Part shown: piece after piece, positions 20,475-32,008 of the stretch
Layout: every line of letters begins with the position of its first letter
Numbering within the stretch: the stretch's first letter is position 1
Origin: Mermis nigrescens
Taxonomy: Eukaryota > Nematoda > Enoplea > Mermithida > Mermithidae
Reading direction: 5' to 3'
Length of the DNA: 64,000 nt
Assembly (NCBI GenBank): GCA_036768485.1
Contig: JAVLUZ010000142.1
Location: forward strand, 3,347,848-3,411,847
The notes under the pieces: model-generated
The model's input: the letters and a program-made list of their open reading frames with translations, nothing else
What the model was told of the DNA's origin: nothing
The model's database searches: none
Position numbers and translations under genes: made by a program

Positions 20475-22049
20475 ACGTTTCCGTAAAATTTAGCTTTTAT
20501 TTGTTCTACTTCGGAAATGAAAATTCCTAATTTATTTTTCAGCGCAGAATATAAATAAATGGACGTCGAACATTATACGATCGTTCAGTGCCCTTATCAC
20601 AGCCCTGAAACTTTTTTCGGAATATAAAAAAGAATTTAAACAAAGCACTTTTCATATTTGAAAAAAGCGGTTCCTACAGGTATAATTCTTGGTTATTTTT
20701 TGCATTATAAAGAATAACCTACTCATCAATCTATTGTTGATGTATTAGCAAATAGGTTTACAATTTTTTAAGTTTTGCGAGTTTTCGCTCAGCCATAATG
20801 GTTAATTGTCATCTTCCTGTGCCACAATCGCTAATTGGTCAATGGTATGTATTGCGCTCATGGCTTTTTACTTTACTACTCTTAAATTCGCGGATAAAAC
20901 TGAAGCGTGCGTGGGGAATGCAAGAACAAAGTTTGTCAAGCTCAATTCGCTTTTGTAGCTTAATTCATGCGGATTAACTTGTAGTCTGTTTCAAAACCCT
21001 TGCGACTTTATTTGTAGTATGGTGATTTGAAAGACCTAACAATTTAACCAATCAGCAGTACCCGCCTCTCGTATCTTAGTACCCGCCTCTCGTATCAACT
21101 GATTCGCTAATTGTACAATGAGCTCGTATCTTAGTACCCGCCTCTCGTATCAACTGATTCGCTAATTGTACAATGAGCTATGTAACACTACAATTAAGTC
21201 AATGTCTGTAAGAATCACCTGGCCTGTACAGTTAAGCCGTACAAGTCAAAAGTTGACCTATGTTGCTTTTACATACGCTGTATTTAATGGTGGCTTTTGT
21301 TTCGCATGAAATTGATTTTTCGTTGAGATAGCACAGCGTAAAGTTGCAGAAAATTTGCATACTTCACATTCTTCACCTTCAATAACATTTTTTTAAAAAC
21401 TCTTGAAGCAGCTCACGTTTTTCGATTGAAATATTATTATCGGAAAGCGTAATAATTCTGTATTATAAAAAAAGCATAGTTTTTAGGAATACATGTGGTT
21501 TAAATGTCTCTAAGAAGGTCTGTACGCCAAATCATAGCACCAATAAATATGCTGAAATTGCGATATTTTTGTCTATAACGCCTGAACCAAGAGCGAGATC
21601 AAACTGAAATTCTACTAACCTATGGCCCGTCTATGTTTGTAAATAGGTGCAAAAAATAAAGAAAATTGAAAAAACTGTTTTTTGTGTTATTTAATTCTTT
21701 GTAAACCAACTGGGTGCAAGGAAAATGATATTTTTGAGTCCAATTTTAGCTGCTCTTTGAGACACAATTTTTGAACCAGTTGATATAGTGTTATGAAAAA
21801 GTGCCACTTCGTAGAATAATTTGATTAACGTATACTGACGAGCACATAAGAAGGGGAGATAATGGTATTACCTCCGCTCAAGGGTCCAGGAAATATGTAC
21901 TGTCGAGTGATTTCGGCCTAAAAGTGTTAATTTATGCGATTCTATGCTTCATAATGCTATTTACAGCAGCACACATACCGTGTGCATTTATCGTGAGGCA
22001 GGGATGAAACTAAAAGATATGTAATAGAAGTAGGGATTGTCTACCTAAA
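20475..22049. other. non-coding DNA with a 55-bp exact duplication
   Basis: No gene recognised. A perfect 55-bp tandem duplication occupies 21070-21124 and 21125-21179, preceded by an extra copy of TACCCGCCTCTCGTATC. A TATAGTC-type terminal-repeat word (TGTAGTCTGTTTC) occurs at 20980. Otherwise AT-rich without visible transposon borders. Confidence 0.5.
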
Positions 22050-22220
22050 CTATAGTCTGTTTCACACAACTTCGGTCATAAATTTTAAATGTATCTCCGA
22101 CAATAAGCTGACAGATTGCGATTATAGCATTGATCTGATATATAATTATCGTAACCCTCGGCCTACTGTTGATGAAAATTCTTAGAATTTATGCACGAAG
22201 TTATGTGAAACGGACTATAG
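22050..22220. mobile_element. short TIR element, TATAGTC type
   Basis: A 171-bp inverted-repeat element: CTATAGTCTGTTTCACACAA at the left, and the right end reads CTATAGTCCGTTTCACATAA on the other strand, followed on both sides by CTTCG..CATAAATTYTAA. The arms agree over about 38 bp. If the flanking TA is the target duplication, a Tc1/mariner-type origin is likely. Non-coding. Confidence 0.7.
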
Positions 22221-22919
22221 GAATTTAAGCTTGTACAAATCTGTATTGTTTCATGGTTTTGTTAACTTTTTGCAACTGCAGGCCACTTTGGAAAAAGTTC
22301 AAGAATAAAAGAAGTCCAGTCTAGACACAGTTTATAAAAACACCATCTGAAAATGAAAAATATAGATCGCTTGTATTTAAAAGTGACTTTTCATGCATAA
22401 GCCTTTTCGACAGCCCCAAGGTATTTTGATTTTAGTACAAAAACAATTGTAACGGGCGGCGCCGCATACCTTCCGTTACGTGAGCTAAATTCGAAAATAT
22501 TACTTGTAAAAAAAGTCTCCCCTACCAATCAGACTGCATAGAATGTAAAACTGAGTTAGATATGCTCTTGCACATGAAAACAGTAAAAAACCGTCTAATT
22601 TACACTCCTGTGCAACAACCAATGAGTGTAAAGAAATTTTAAGACCAGATTCAGTATCCTACTAATTAGGAAAAACTTTTTTTAAATTGGCCCTCCGCAA
22701 ATCATTTGAATTTTTGCTGTAAACTTTACACACTCACGATGCGCTCGGTGTTGAGTGTAAACAAGAAAAAATGGGGGTCCTAAGTTTTTTTATTATCTAC
22801 CTTTTAAAAAAACCGCACCTCTCATATGTGTGCCGTTATAGCTGTGAGGGGGGACATATGTCAGGGTACCCAAGTGATATTATAGGTACGCGCTAACGCG
22901 CTACCTATGATCATAATAT

Positions 22920-23195
22920 AGCCGCCATTTTTAGGAGTTAATAATCAATAATCAATTCAATAATACTTGACCCACTAAATCAGGAGTGTAGATTTGGGTA
23001 GTCACCAGCTCGAACTAGCTGTCTAGTGAGAACAAAGGGTGCTGTTGGGCGAACCCAACAGCCTTTATCAGCGCTGACTCCTCAACTGAGCGCTTAAGCC
23101 ACTGAGTGAGGAGGACCGGTTCATTGCTGGAGATTCGTCTCTTCCTTATAAGAGAACAGAACAATTACTCTGGCACTCAGCGACATGCCTCTCTT
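22920..23195 (-). repeat. tRNA-like repeat module, copy 1
   Basis: A module of about 280 bp present twice (second copy 23325-23600) with roughly 85-90% identity by eye. On the minus strand it carries CTCAGTGGCTTAAGCGCTC (A-box-like) and a perfect hairpin CTGTTGGG-TTCG-CCCAACAG that includes a GGGTTCG B-box core. This suggests a tRNA-derived SINE, but both copies share flanks, so tandem duplication of one locus is more likely than two insertions. Confidence 0.45.
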
Positions 23196-23324
23196 CTTTA
23201 ATTTGGATTGTCCTCGATCCAAGGGAGGAAGTAGTTGGGTCTCACCAGAAATGTGACTTTCCCAGATTGCCCCAATTTAACAAAGGATGCCTGGTGTGGG
23301 TCATATAACATAATATAATATAGC

Positions 23325-23600
23325 ATCCATTTCTAGGAGTTAATAATCAATAATCAATTCAATAATACTTAACCCACTAAACCAGGAGTATAGATTCGGA
23401 GTCAGTCACCAGCTCGAACTGATCTGTCTAATGAGAACAAAACCGGTGCTGTTGGGCAGAACCCAACAGCTTTTATCAGAGCTGACTCCTCAACTGAGTG
23501 CATAAGCCACTGAGCGAGGACCGATTCATAGCTGGAAATTGGTCTCTTTCCTATTAGAGAACGGAACAATTACTGTGGCAATCAGCGACAGCTGTTGCTT
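23325..23600 (-). repeat. tRNA-like repeat module, copy 2
   Basis: Second copy of the 22920-23195 module, starting about 405 bp after the first. The hairpin CTGTTGGG-TTCTG-CCCAACAG keeps its stem but has a changed loop, and the A-box-like word reads CTCAGTGGCTTATGCACTC. Sequence outside the module (TAATATAGC) is also shared, consistent with a segmental duplication. Confidence 0.45.
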
Positions 23601-25005
23601 CAGCTGTCATGTATACGTGATACGCCAAACTGGCGTACGTTTGATCCCTGGTACATTTTTAGACTTGTGATCATGTTCACTCATAACCGAAGAAGTTGTT
23701 GATAGAAAAAACTAAGACAGAAACACGTTTAACACCCCCGATTTTAACTTTACACCTCCCGGAAAAGCTCAATATTGATGTAAATAAATATAATTTGCTG
23801 TAACACATACCCCTTAGAAAGTTCTTTATTTTTATTCTATTCGACTTATCCCGACTTCTAAATGGAGAGAAAGCCGAACAAAAAAGGGACGAAAACGTAT
23901 TTGTCCACTATCCAATACACTGTAAACTTTGAAAATCTGAACCGAACTCCTAATTCAGTGTAAAGAAATTCGATTTGGGCCAGTTCGTAGCATTTGAATT
24001 GTAGTACGTTTGTGTGTGAAAAACTTCTGTTCCACATCCGATTTGAGATATTGCCTAATCAAAGAGGAAAAAAACGTTTTTTTCTTTCAATGTTACACCC
24101 TAATTTCGAACTTTACACCTCCAGAAATAACGCAATATTGTTTTTTTAAGCGCGGTTTGCTGCGACGAGTATCCTTACGAACTTACATTATTTTTATTCT
24201 ATTTAACTTGTCCCGACTTCCAAGCGGAAAAATCTGCGACAAAATCCCTTTTTTACGGTATCCACAAAAAGTGGTAATTTTACACCCTAGATCTAACTCC
24301 GTATTTAGTGTAAAAAGTTTGCAGGCAAGCCAAAGGTAACCCTTGGGTCCTAGTACATTTGTTTTAGAAACAATTTTCTGGGACTTATTAGCGGAATTGT
24401 TGGCAGACCGAAAGAAATAAAAAACGCGACCAAAATCTGTCTTTACACTCGTATTTTTTGCACTCTTTACATTCCCCCTCGAAAACTAATGCGAATTTCT
24501 AAGAAACAGTAAAACATGGATTTATATAATTTGATTCTCCACGAGTCTCTATAATATTAAATTATATGAGGCATTTACACTGAGTTGTGCACAAGGTAGC
24601 TAAAAAACCATCAATAGTTCCTATGTTATAATGTTATGCAAGAACATTACATTTATCACAACCTTAATATTCAGTGTTATGAAAAACAGAAAAACACCCA
24701 CATCGAATTTTTCTATTATCCTTCTTTTAAAAAACACCGCACCTCCCAGATGTATCCCGTTATAGCAGTAGTGGGCCTTATATGTTGGGGTACTAAAGAA
24801 TATTATAGGTACGCACTAATGCGCTACCTATGATCAATGCTATAATCGCAATCTGCCAGTCGGAGATGGTTTAACCGACTATAAGTAGGCAGGTAGCTGA
24901 ACACAATAAATAAACTTCAAAGGGTATAATAATAAAATGTTCAGGGATACTAAACGGCCTAAACGTAAATGAAACGCCAAAAACAAGAGACTCTGACCTA
25001 CATAC

Positions 25006-25091
25006 CAATCTGGCTTGGCTAGGGCCCCCTCTTCCACACTTATCCATCGCTTCGTCATACATTTGAAACCCTTGCGACTTTTCGATCAATT
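25006..25091 (-). CDS. candidate internal exon, unknown protein
   Basis: A minus-strand segment encodes LIEKSQGFQMYDEAMDKCGR then GGPSQARL and ends at a good donor (AGATTG|GTATGT). The 5' side lies after CTTAAAAG, a weaker acceptor with a moderate tract. The composition looks like real protein rather than repeat translation. I do not recognise the family. The next exon was not identified. Confidence 0.35.
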
Positions 25092-25195
25092 CTTTTAAGC
25101 ATTTTTAAAGATGAGAAAAATAACACAAGCATATAGATAAACCAACAGGATGCTCCTGAGTGCTTTTTTATTCAATCAAACACGCGACAATTTAG

Positions 25196-25404
25196 CATTA
25201 GCACTCCCCAAAAGAGCAGAGCCAAGTTCATTCTCATCATCAAAACGAGTCCAATCCAGACTAATAAAGTCAAATACGATTTGCATCAGCGACGCGATAG
25301 ATGAATCAAGCTTAAATTCGAAACGCATCATTAAACTTGCGGATTATTTAAGTATGAATGCAGAAAATAATTATGTCGTAGAACAAACAAGTGCAAAGAA
25401 ATAA
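25196..25404 (+). CDS. candidate terminal exon, unknown protein
   Basis: A plus-strand open segment of about 69 codons ends in TAA: a Ser/Lys-rich start (PKRAEPSSFSSSKRVQSRLI) followed by SLNSKRIIKLADYLSMNAEN and a basic end. It follows a pyrimidine-rich stretch and the acceptor-like ACAATTTAG. An ATG at 25150 would make it an 84-codon ORF instead. No known domain. It lies 60 bp from the opposite-strand exon candidate at 25006-25091. Confidence 0.33.
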
Positions 25405-25430
25405 TACGAATTATAAAGTCCGTAAGCATA

Positions 25431-25832
25431 CATGTAACGGGGGGTGGGGGGTTGGGGGAGCTCCTCACCATAAGTTGAACGTCCCCCATCCTCCGAAATC
25501 AGAAAATTTTTGACGCTCCCAATTTTCGGAAAAATTGCAGTTTTTAACCATTTTCACGTGTTTTTTGGCCGTCTTTGGCCAAAAATAGGTCACTTGACCC
25601 CCCCCCGAATGGCCGGAAACCTTCACCACACATGAGCGTGGGGTGGGGTGTTTAACGCAAGGGGGGGGGGAGTTTGCAACCCGCCGAAGTTGGAAAACCC
25701 CCGCAGATTACATACTGTATACCCCAGTATTTTATTTTTGGTGAGATTTCGGCGATTTGACCCATCCTGACCCCCCAGAATTCGGGTGCAGCCCATGTGA
25801 GCCCACACCCGAAATTTCTAACCGTTACATGT
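25431..25832. mobile_element. MITE family F2 interrupted by an F3 copy
   Basis: Outer F2 ends are CATACATGTAACGGGG and, inverted, CATACATGTAACGG. The interior words TTTTTGGCCGTCTTTGGCC and GGTCACTTGACCCCC match F2. An F3 element (25628-25804) splits its right end. The flanks TCCGTAAG and ACCATTAG agree at only 5 of 8 positions, so the TSD has decayed. Confidence 0.75.
25628..25804. mobile_element. MITE family F3, nested in F2
   Basis: Starts CACACATGAGCGTGGGG and ends GCAGCCCATGTGAG, with the family words TTTTGGTGAGATTTCGGCGAT and GACCCCCCAGAATTCGG. It belongs to the same family as 34183-34302 and 54187-54340. Overlapping open frames on the minus strand are repeat shadows. Confidence 0.7.
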
Positions 25833-26442
25833 ATGACCATTAGTAAATACATCGGATAGTCTATAAGCCATATCCCAACAATATAACCGGCACGAGTCAT
25901 TAAGTGACCGCATTAACAACCACGAATTGCGTGGCCGAAATTCAGTCAACACTAAATGGAAGATCGATGACACCTAACAAAATGACAAAAAAATCAAGTC
26001 GTTCGCATTCTTGAACCTCCACCCATACAGCTCGGCGTTTTAGGAACATTTTCGAACTGACTCCATTGAGAATTAGTTTTGGCAACAATGGACAAAGCAT
26101 GAAGTCCTGCATCGATTTCATCTTTCAGCAAATCATTTATGCTTCGATGTATCTAAATGGAAATCGAACGTGAAGCATCCCTTGTACGATTACCGAACAT
26201 ATACCTACTGTAGCAAGAGAAAACAAGAAAAAGCAAAGCCCACTAAGCTGAAAATTTCAGAACAATAACGATAAATGTAAAAAAGACAAAAACTTAAAAA
26301 TGAGATGGCGTTTTGTTCATCTGACCAATCAAAATTCCAAATTTCCATTCAAAATTGAGGATGTACTTTATGTTAACTGAATGAATAAAAAAAGCCTACG
26401 ATAGGTATATTAATCAACTACGAATTTCAAACTACGAATTTA

Positions 26443-27310
26443 TATAGTCTGTTCCATTCCAAATGGCCCACTTTTCGCTTTAATGCTTAATCCTGTATTA
26501 TGGGACATCCGAAAAATCGGATACAATTCTTTTCACTATAGCAGCTTTGCAGCTATGATTTTGTAAATGCAACCATATGTTCTCTGTCCATTTTTATATA
26601 TGCAAACCTGGTTAAAAGTGCTTAGTTAATAATAGGAGACATGCCCACCTAATTCTCCTAAACCTACAAAAATCTGCCATCATGCGCGCATGTTCGCGCG
26701 GGACAGTGCTTAAGCATAGGTCTGGGCTGCGCACAAAAACTAAGAATCAGGATATCTAAGTTACATTATTTTCGACAATACTCTATACAATGGTGCAATT
26801 CAGATTATTTCTATACCTAAAAGCCAAGAAGAGCCCATGATAAAGGATTAAAAAGTCTTATTACTGTAGCAGAATATTTTAGGATTTAGGTTGCTGCGGT
26901 AATTTGCTAGAGGTGTCGGATCTAGTACACAATTTACCCGCCACCAGTTTTTAGCCGATTCAAATAAGCTACATTGATTAAACTTTACACAAAAATTATC
27001 AAACACGTTCTGACTCGCATCAATAAAAATAGTTATCTACAGTGTTGGTCACTGTAGCTTATTTGAATCGGCACTGTTAGCTTATTTGAATCGGCTACAA
27101 AACGGTGGCGGGTAAATTGTATACTAGATCCGAGGTGGATGTCAAGTGTTCAAATAAAGCACAGTAAACACCAATGAGAAGAATTTTAATCAACCACCTG
27201 ATACGAGAGCATAATAGAATCAGCTATTCATACAGTAAAAAAATTAATACAATAATAGGAATTTTTCATCGACAAGTGAAAATGAGCCGTTTAGAGTGGA
27301 AAGGACTATA
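26443..27310. mobile_element. TATAGTC-type TIR element, 868 bp
   Basis: Left end TATAGTCTGTTCCATTCC, followed by AAATGG; right end on the other strand TATAGTCCTTTCCACTCT, followed by AAACGG. Around 20 of 24 terminal bases agree. It resembles the 22050-22220 element in its first seven bases. The interior has no protein domain and contains a separate foldback at 26917-27132. Confidence 0.6.
26917..27132. mobile_element. foldback MITE, 216 bp
   Basis: Arms of about 55 bp starting CGGATCTAGTACACAATTTA and continuing through ACCCGCCACC and GCCGATTCAAATAAGCTA are repeated in inverted form at the right with only a few changes. The innermost part of the right arm (TAGCTTATTTGAATCGGC) is tandemly duplicated. 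Flanks AGGTGT and AGGTGG may be a short TSD. Inside the 26443-27310 element. Confidence 0.75.
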
Positions 27311-27605
27311 GCTGATAAAGAATGGAAATTCTGAAATTGAAAGCGCAATCTTGCGCGACTATTATATAATGCTTGAGGATATAGTTGGATTTAACGATCA
27401 AACGAAGTAATACAAAAAAAATGTACACGTACACACATTAAAGAGATTCCGCAGAATAATCTCCGGTTCGGGCTGATCCTTAGCCCAAGAATTTACTACT
27501 GAGCCAGTTTAGTGGAAAAACGGTAGCTAATGTGCAGTATTAGTGAATCGAATAGCTTACTGAAGCTAGATTGTTTAGTTTGAAAATGCCAGAGACACAG
27601 ATATA

Positions 27606-28169
27606 ACCATAAATGGGCACAGAGGGGAAGTTGCCCCTCCCCGAAACCAAAAAAATTTTTGACTTTCACGAGGGTCCCCAAAAGGAAGAGATAAAAAATT
27701 CTCGAAGTGCACTTAAAAGGCACCAGGGTTTTTGAGTACTTCTGAGCTAATAAAAGCAAAATTTTGCGGCGCTTGGCGCCGGATTAATTGTTTCTGTGAA
27801 GTTATTTTCTTTAACCCGTCAAAATTTGAGTTAGACATGTACAGAAGATGTCAAATTTCTACTAATTTTCTGGTTGTTCTTCTTTGCAGAGCACAAAGAT
27901 TGAGTTGAGTACAAATACCAAAGGTTAAGAAATTATTTATGAACTGGACTACGAGAAATTAGTAGCGCAGCTTAAGCGATAGATTTTTCGTGTTTGAGTA
28001 TGAAATATGTATGCTTAAAAATATTATATTTTTTCCTTCTTTATTGTGTAGAGTTCGTTAAGATGCGATCAAAAATGCCCTTATTTATAGCTACCCTCTA
28101 ATGGTTCTCTAGATGTATGACTTCCAAAATTTTTTGCCCCCCCCTGAAATAAAATCTGGCTACAGGCCT
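27606..28169. mobile_element. hAT-like element, family F6-related
   Basis: Shares with the F6 copy at 5001-5340 the word ACGAGGGTCCCCAAAAGG, the phrase GAGCTAATAAAAGCAAAATT and a hairpin GGCGCTTGGCGCC (27767). The right end is TCTGGCTACAGGCCTG. The left end is decayed. The 87-codon minus frame overlapping its start is not supported as a gene. Confidence 0.55.
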
Positions 28170-28869
28170 GTCCACGTTTATAGACATAGCACATAATTAT
28201 ACATAGAGATATGTAAAACCAATTTATCATTAATAGGAAAAATGTATTGCAATCACTATGAATTTGATTTTCCTCGATAAAGCATTTTTAAAGATTAAAA
28301 TAAGTTCGAATTTCCCAAACTACGCGAGCTGTCCAACATATTAGAATTCAATTTCCTGAAAAATAGACGTGCTAGCGCAAAACCCAAAAAGGTTTGAGAT
28401 CAGCGTGAAAAGCAATTTCAGGAGATATTTTATATTTTCTAGACACAGAATTATTAAGCTAGCTATAAGCTACAAAATTTACACTGTTAAATACTATGTA
28501 TGCAAATGTGGTGCAAACGTTTATGCGCTAAAATAATATATGCAACACCAGTGGCACTAAAATCAAGAGTAGGACTGCATAAAAATAATGCAATAGTATT
28601 CAAATCAAGAAGGATAATTTCGGCTATCAGATTTCAACACATTAAAAAAACCATATTTTGCATAAATTTCAATAAATATGTGAACATCGAAAAACTAAAA
28701 ACTTGTCATACCGACTGGTAAATTCTGAGCCAAATTTGAAATCAGCGCGAAAAATTGAGACAGAATCAGTTCATATAATATCGGACATAAAGTCGTTGTT
28801 AATCAAAGGTTTTGTGATAAGTGTACCATATTTTTCACATAAAATTTGATATTTTTGCCCTCTAGTAGG
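28170..28869. other. AT-rich DNA, nothing recognised
   Basis: No exon with convincing splice sites, transposon end or RNA gene was seen. The 73-codon plus frame at 28500-28721 has no recognisable motif and ordinary AT-rich composition. Confidence 0.4.
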
Positions 28870-29487
28870 CAGGGGTGGATTTAACGGGGGAGCGGCCGCC
28901 CCCCATGGCCAAAAGAAGTTTGGCGAGATAAGGAATGGATATGTAATTTGCGACGATTTTTGGCAAATTTTTCTGGCGCTTCGCGCCGGATGATTCTTTT
29001 TGATAACGTTTCGTTGTTTTATTGGCGGCCTGAAAGCCATACTATAGCGCCAGGAATAGATTTTTATAGCAGCAGACATTTTCATGACTTCCTAAAACGG
29101 TTTCTGGGAACAGAAACAGCTATTTCAGTATAGTTTTCTTCAATTTTTGAGCATAAAGTTGAAAAAATTTTTACGCTTCCGCATTAGATGCTACAAACAC
29201 AGGGAATACAGTTGCATTTTAAATCTATACACGTCTTTTCTCGTAAATTTGAAAACTTTTCGCTAAAGTCAAAGAAATTTTAGCTTTCTTTTCGCACAAA
29301 ATTGTCGAAAATTTTTAAATTTTCAAGAGACATTGTGGCGCCAAAAGTGATTTCAAATAAAAGCCAACAACGTAAAACACAAAAAACACAATTTTGGTCA
29401 TGAAGATTAAATTTTCGGACCTATTTTGGACTGTTTTGAAAAAAGTTGGGGTACCTCCCCCTTAAGAAAATCCTAGATCCGCTACTA
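28870..29487. mobile_element. MITE family F5 with TSD
   Basis: 618 bp between CTAGTAGG (28862-28869) and CTAGTAAG (29488-29495), 7/8 identical. Ends are CAGGGGTGGATTTA and, inverted, TAGTAGCGGATCTA. It contains the perfect hairpin GGCGCTTCGCGCC at 28975-28987. Its orientation is opposite to the copy at 32527-33135. Non-coding. Confidence 0.85.
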
Positions 29488-29495
29488 CTAGTAAG

Positions 29496-31489
29496 TTTGA
29501 AATCTACCCACCCATTCAAATCCATATCTTGTTGTTATTGCTTGCCCAGCAATAGCCAAGTATAACCCCTTTTCGAGCTAATATTCCTAAGAGGGATGTC
29601 CCAAGGCCGGCTTTTATAGCCGAGGTTTCTGCCATGGCATCAGGGCTGGGGACACTAATATAAGCTGATCCTATAAATGTAAACATAAGATCATTCATAG
29701 AATTTTTTGCAATACTACTTATTAATGTAAGTGCGAAGAAGAGATAAATTGACGAGTTCTTATCTTATAAAAGCTTTAAATTTAAACTGGAGGGATAAAA
29801 AAATTAAAAAAGGAGCTCATGCATGAGTCCTGATCCTGAAATCAGTCCATGTACATAATTACAATTATTAGCACAACATTTTAAATATGCAAGTTATCTT
29901 CAGATTTTCAAAATTCATCGTGACAGATCGATTTCCGGATAGACCAAGGATTGCAAAAAAAATTTTTTGAGTTCATAATAGAATATCCACATCAGTAAAA
30001 GGTGTCCAAGCTCTCAATAAACAATATCAGTTTTCAACATAGAAATTTTCTGTAATGCTAAGTGTTCATCATATCCGCTGAAAAATCAATCAAAATAAGC
30101 AGTTCATTTGATAGTATGCATTCTCAAGCTTAACCGGATCGTTTTTATACAAATGTTCACTTAAAAGCATTAAAGATTAAGACGACTGTTAAGTTCCAAG
30201 TAAAACAGCCGACAGTTCTTGGATTCAACGCCCTCTGACCAATTCTACAATGCCTGTTTACAATTAGCCAAGTCTTTCAGCTCTTCTAGGGCATTAGAAT
30301 GCTGATTTGCGAGCTTTATGCATCTCTTCCTTGTCAAAATTGTGGCCGCGGCGATAAATATCCACGACAGGACAACACAAGCTTATTTCCGAAAATTCCG
30401 TGAAATTGTGAATTACGACCAAAGAATTATTACTTGGCGCAAACAGTAACATTGTAGATAATGTTAGATCAGGACCCTAAATGCACTAGGTCAGGGCCCC
30501 CGGCAGAAGGGGGGGTAAAATCCCAGAAATTCAAAACAGTTAATTTTACGCTAACAATTTTTTAGCGCTTTCAACGAATGAAATGATCAGAATAGCATAC
30601 GTTGTTTTCGTGGTAATATCGCACTTTTAGTCCATTTTGACTGCATTATATCACTTTTAACACTAAAAAATACAGAAATCGATCAATTTTGAGCGTTTAC
30701 TGCCATTGACCTCAAAAATGATGCTAAAAACGTTCCGTAATCTCAAAATCGGCGGACAGTACCTGTCTGGCTGATCCTTCAGCAGGGGGTAGTACCCCTA
30801 TGTGCATGTATGGCCAGGACCCAACTGACTGCAATCATAGCATGTAATCTCACTTCCTTTCAAAGCTGATGATTCAATCAATTTCACTATACTCTATCTG
30901 GCCAGGCCAGGGATAAAAGATCGTAATGAATTTCATTTAAAGATGTGTTATAATAAAATAAAAATTTAAGCGACATCCGATTTAGACTATTATTCTGAGA
31001 TGATATATAAAAGTAAGAAATAAGTCACGAATACGTTAATAGTCGAATCAAATGAACAGCTACTCAGCAGTAAAATTATGATTTTATATCACTTCTTTAA
31101 AAGTAATGCAAATAATACAAATGAATTTGAATCGCTTCAGTTGGATAAAAGTCTACATTCTTGGTTACAGAACAATCCAACTATTAAAATTTGCTATTCT
31201 AATTCGTACAGTATTCTAAAATAGACCATTTGTACGCTTCCTTAGAATTATATAGATTGATTTTAGAAGAAAGTCTAAAATTTTTACACATAAGTATAAT
31301 TGTTTAAGCCTGGCCCAGGGGTAAGCCTTGCCACGGCACCATGGCCAGGGACATCTCCAGTTCCTAAGTAAAAGAAATTTAATTCAAATATCAGAAGAAC
31401 ACAGCATGAGGTGACATACTACGAGTATATAAGATTGGACAATTAAAAAAAGCGAATGCTCCAGCCCCAAAAGTTGTATGCTCGCTCAC
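29496..31489. other. probable intronic or intergenic DNA around the BolA exon
   Basis: AT-rich, with one candidate terminal exon at 30245-30381. A GCCTGGCCCAGGG / GCCACGGCACCATGGCCAGGG patch at 31311-31350 recalls the GC-rich ends of the 9491-10515 element, so a fragment of that family may be here. The next exon of the BolA gene would be expected on the minus strand in this stretch; I did not find it. Confidence 0.4.
30245..30381 (-). CDS. candidate terminal exon with a membrane-spanning stretch
   Basis: On the minus strand, after TTTTCGGAAATAAG, a 45-codon frame reads CVVLSWIFIAAATIL, then TRKRCIKLANQHSNALEELK and a short end before TAG. A hydrophobic segment of 15 residues followed by a basic cluster is what a membrane anchor looks like. 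Its phase (two bases before the first codon) does not match the phase-0 donor of the BolA exon at 31490, so it would belong to another gene or be chance. Confidence 0.3.
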
Positions 31490-31651
31490 CTCTAACAATG
31501 ACTGACCAGCAAATTTGTCGCTAACAACGACGATTTTAAAATGAGTTTCCGCATTTTTCGGCACATTATGCTTCGAGCTTTCATTGATAACGTCCAGGTG
31601 CGCAGGACTGAAAGCAATGTTAAGCTTTGACCGGATAATATTTTCCATGTC
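31490..31651 (-). CDS. BolA-family protein, internal exon
   Basis: A 54-codon exon in phase 0 between an acceptor (GATATTTTTAG|GACATGG) and a donor (TTAGAG|GTGAGC). It encodes IIRSKLNIAFSPAHLDVINE, then SSKHNVPKNAETHFKIVVVS, then DKFAGQSLLE. This is the N-terminal two thirds of the BolA fold: helix, the HL.V.NES..H motif, and the ETHFK.V.VS.KF.G.SL strand. BolA proteins pair with monothiol glutaredoxins in iron-sulfur cluster handling in mitochondria or cytosol. The C-terminal RHR helix must lie in a further minus-strand exon, not found. An in-frame ATG is the second codon, so this could be the first coding exon. Which paralogue (1, 2 or 3) is undecided. Confidence 0.85.
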
Positions 31652-32008
31652 CTAAAAATATCGGGTCATTCATTTACAACGGAATAAAGTTATTATTAAC
31701 GTACTTTGAACTGACTGATTTAGATCTTATACGGGATGAGAGCAGTGATCGACTTAGCGTACTTTTGGACTCCTCGGCCTCGGCCTCGTCGAGGGTATGG
31801 CCGAGGGTCAAGCTTATATACCTATACCCATAAATAGTATATACTCTTAGAATATTTTGTATGCACATGAGCTATATAGAGAATAATCGCAAAATTAATC
31901 ACTTTATCGAACTAAAACAAATGTTTATTGCTGTTAGCCAGAATTCTTATTTCAATCTGATGAAGCACAATCATCATCAAAATCTAGATCATCTGAACTG
32001 TATAAGCT

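Larger units (their letters stand above)
22450..24620. repeat. TTTACAC/GTGTAAA-rich repeat region
   Basis: TTTACAC or GTGTAAA (or one-off variants) occurs about sixteen times here in both orientations. Two similar blocks of about 350 bp follow one another at 23640-23985 and 23990-24360 (shared words: AACTTTACACCTCC, TTTTTATTCTATT..ACTTGTCCCGACTTC). The first block recurs at 46480-46800. The region starts with a 29-bp GC-rich palindromic motif that also occurs at 41047-41075. No protein domain was found; the 109-codon frame at 24010-24339 is unsupported. Confidence 0.55.

Noticed and set aside
29516..29698. Minus-strand frame as the missing C-terminal BolA exon
   Set aside because: It has an acceptor-like ACATTTATAG, but none of its frames shows the RHR..N helix or the C-terminal BolA motif.
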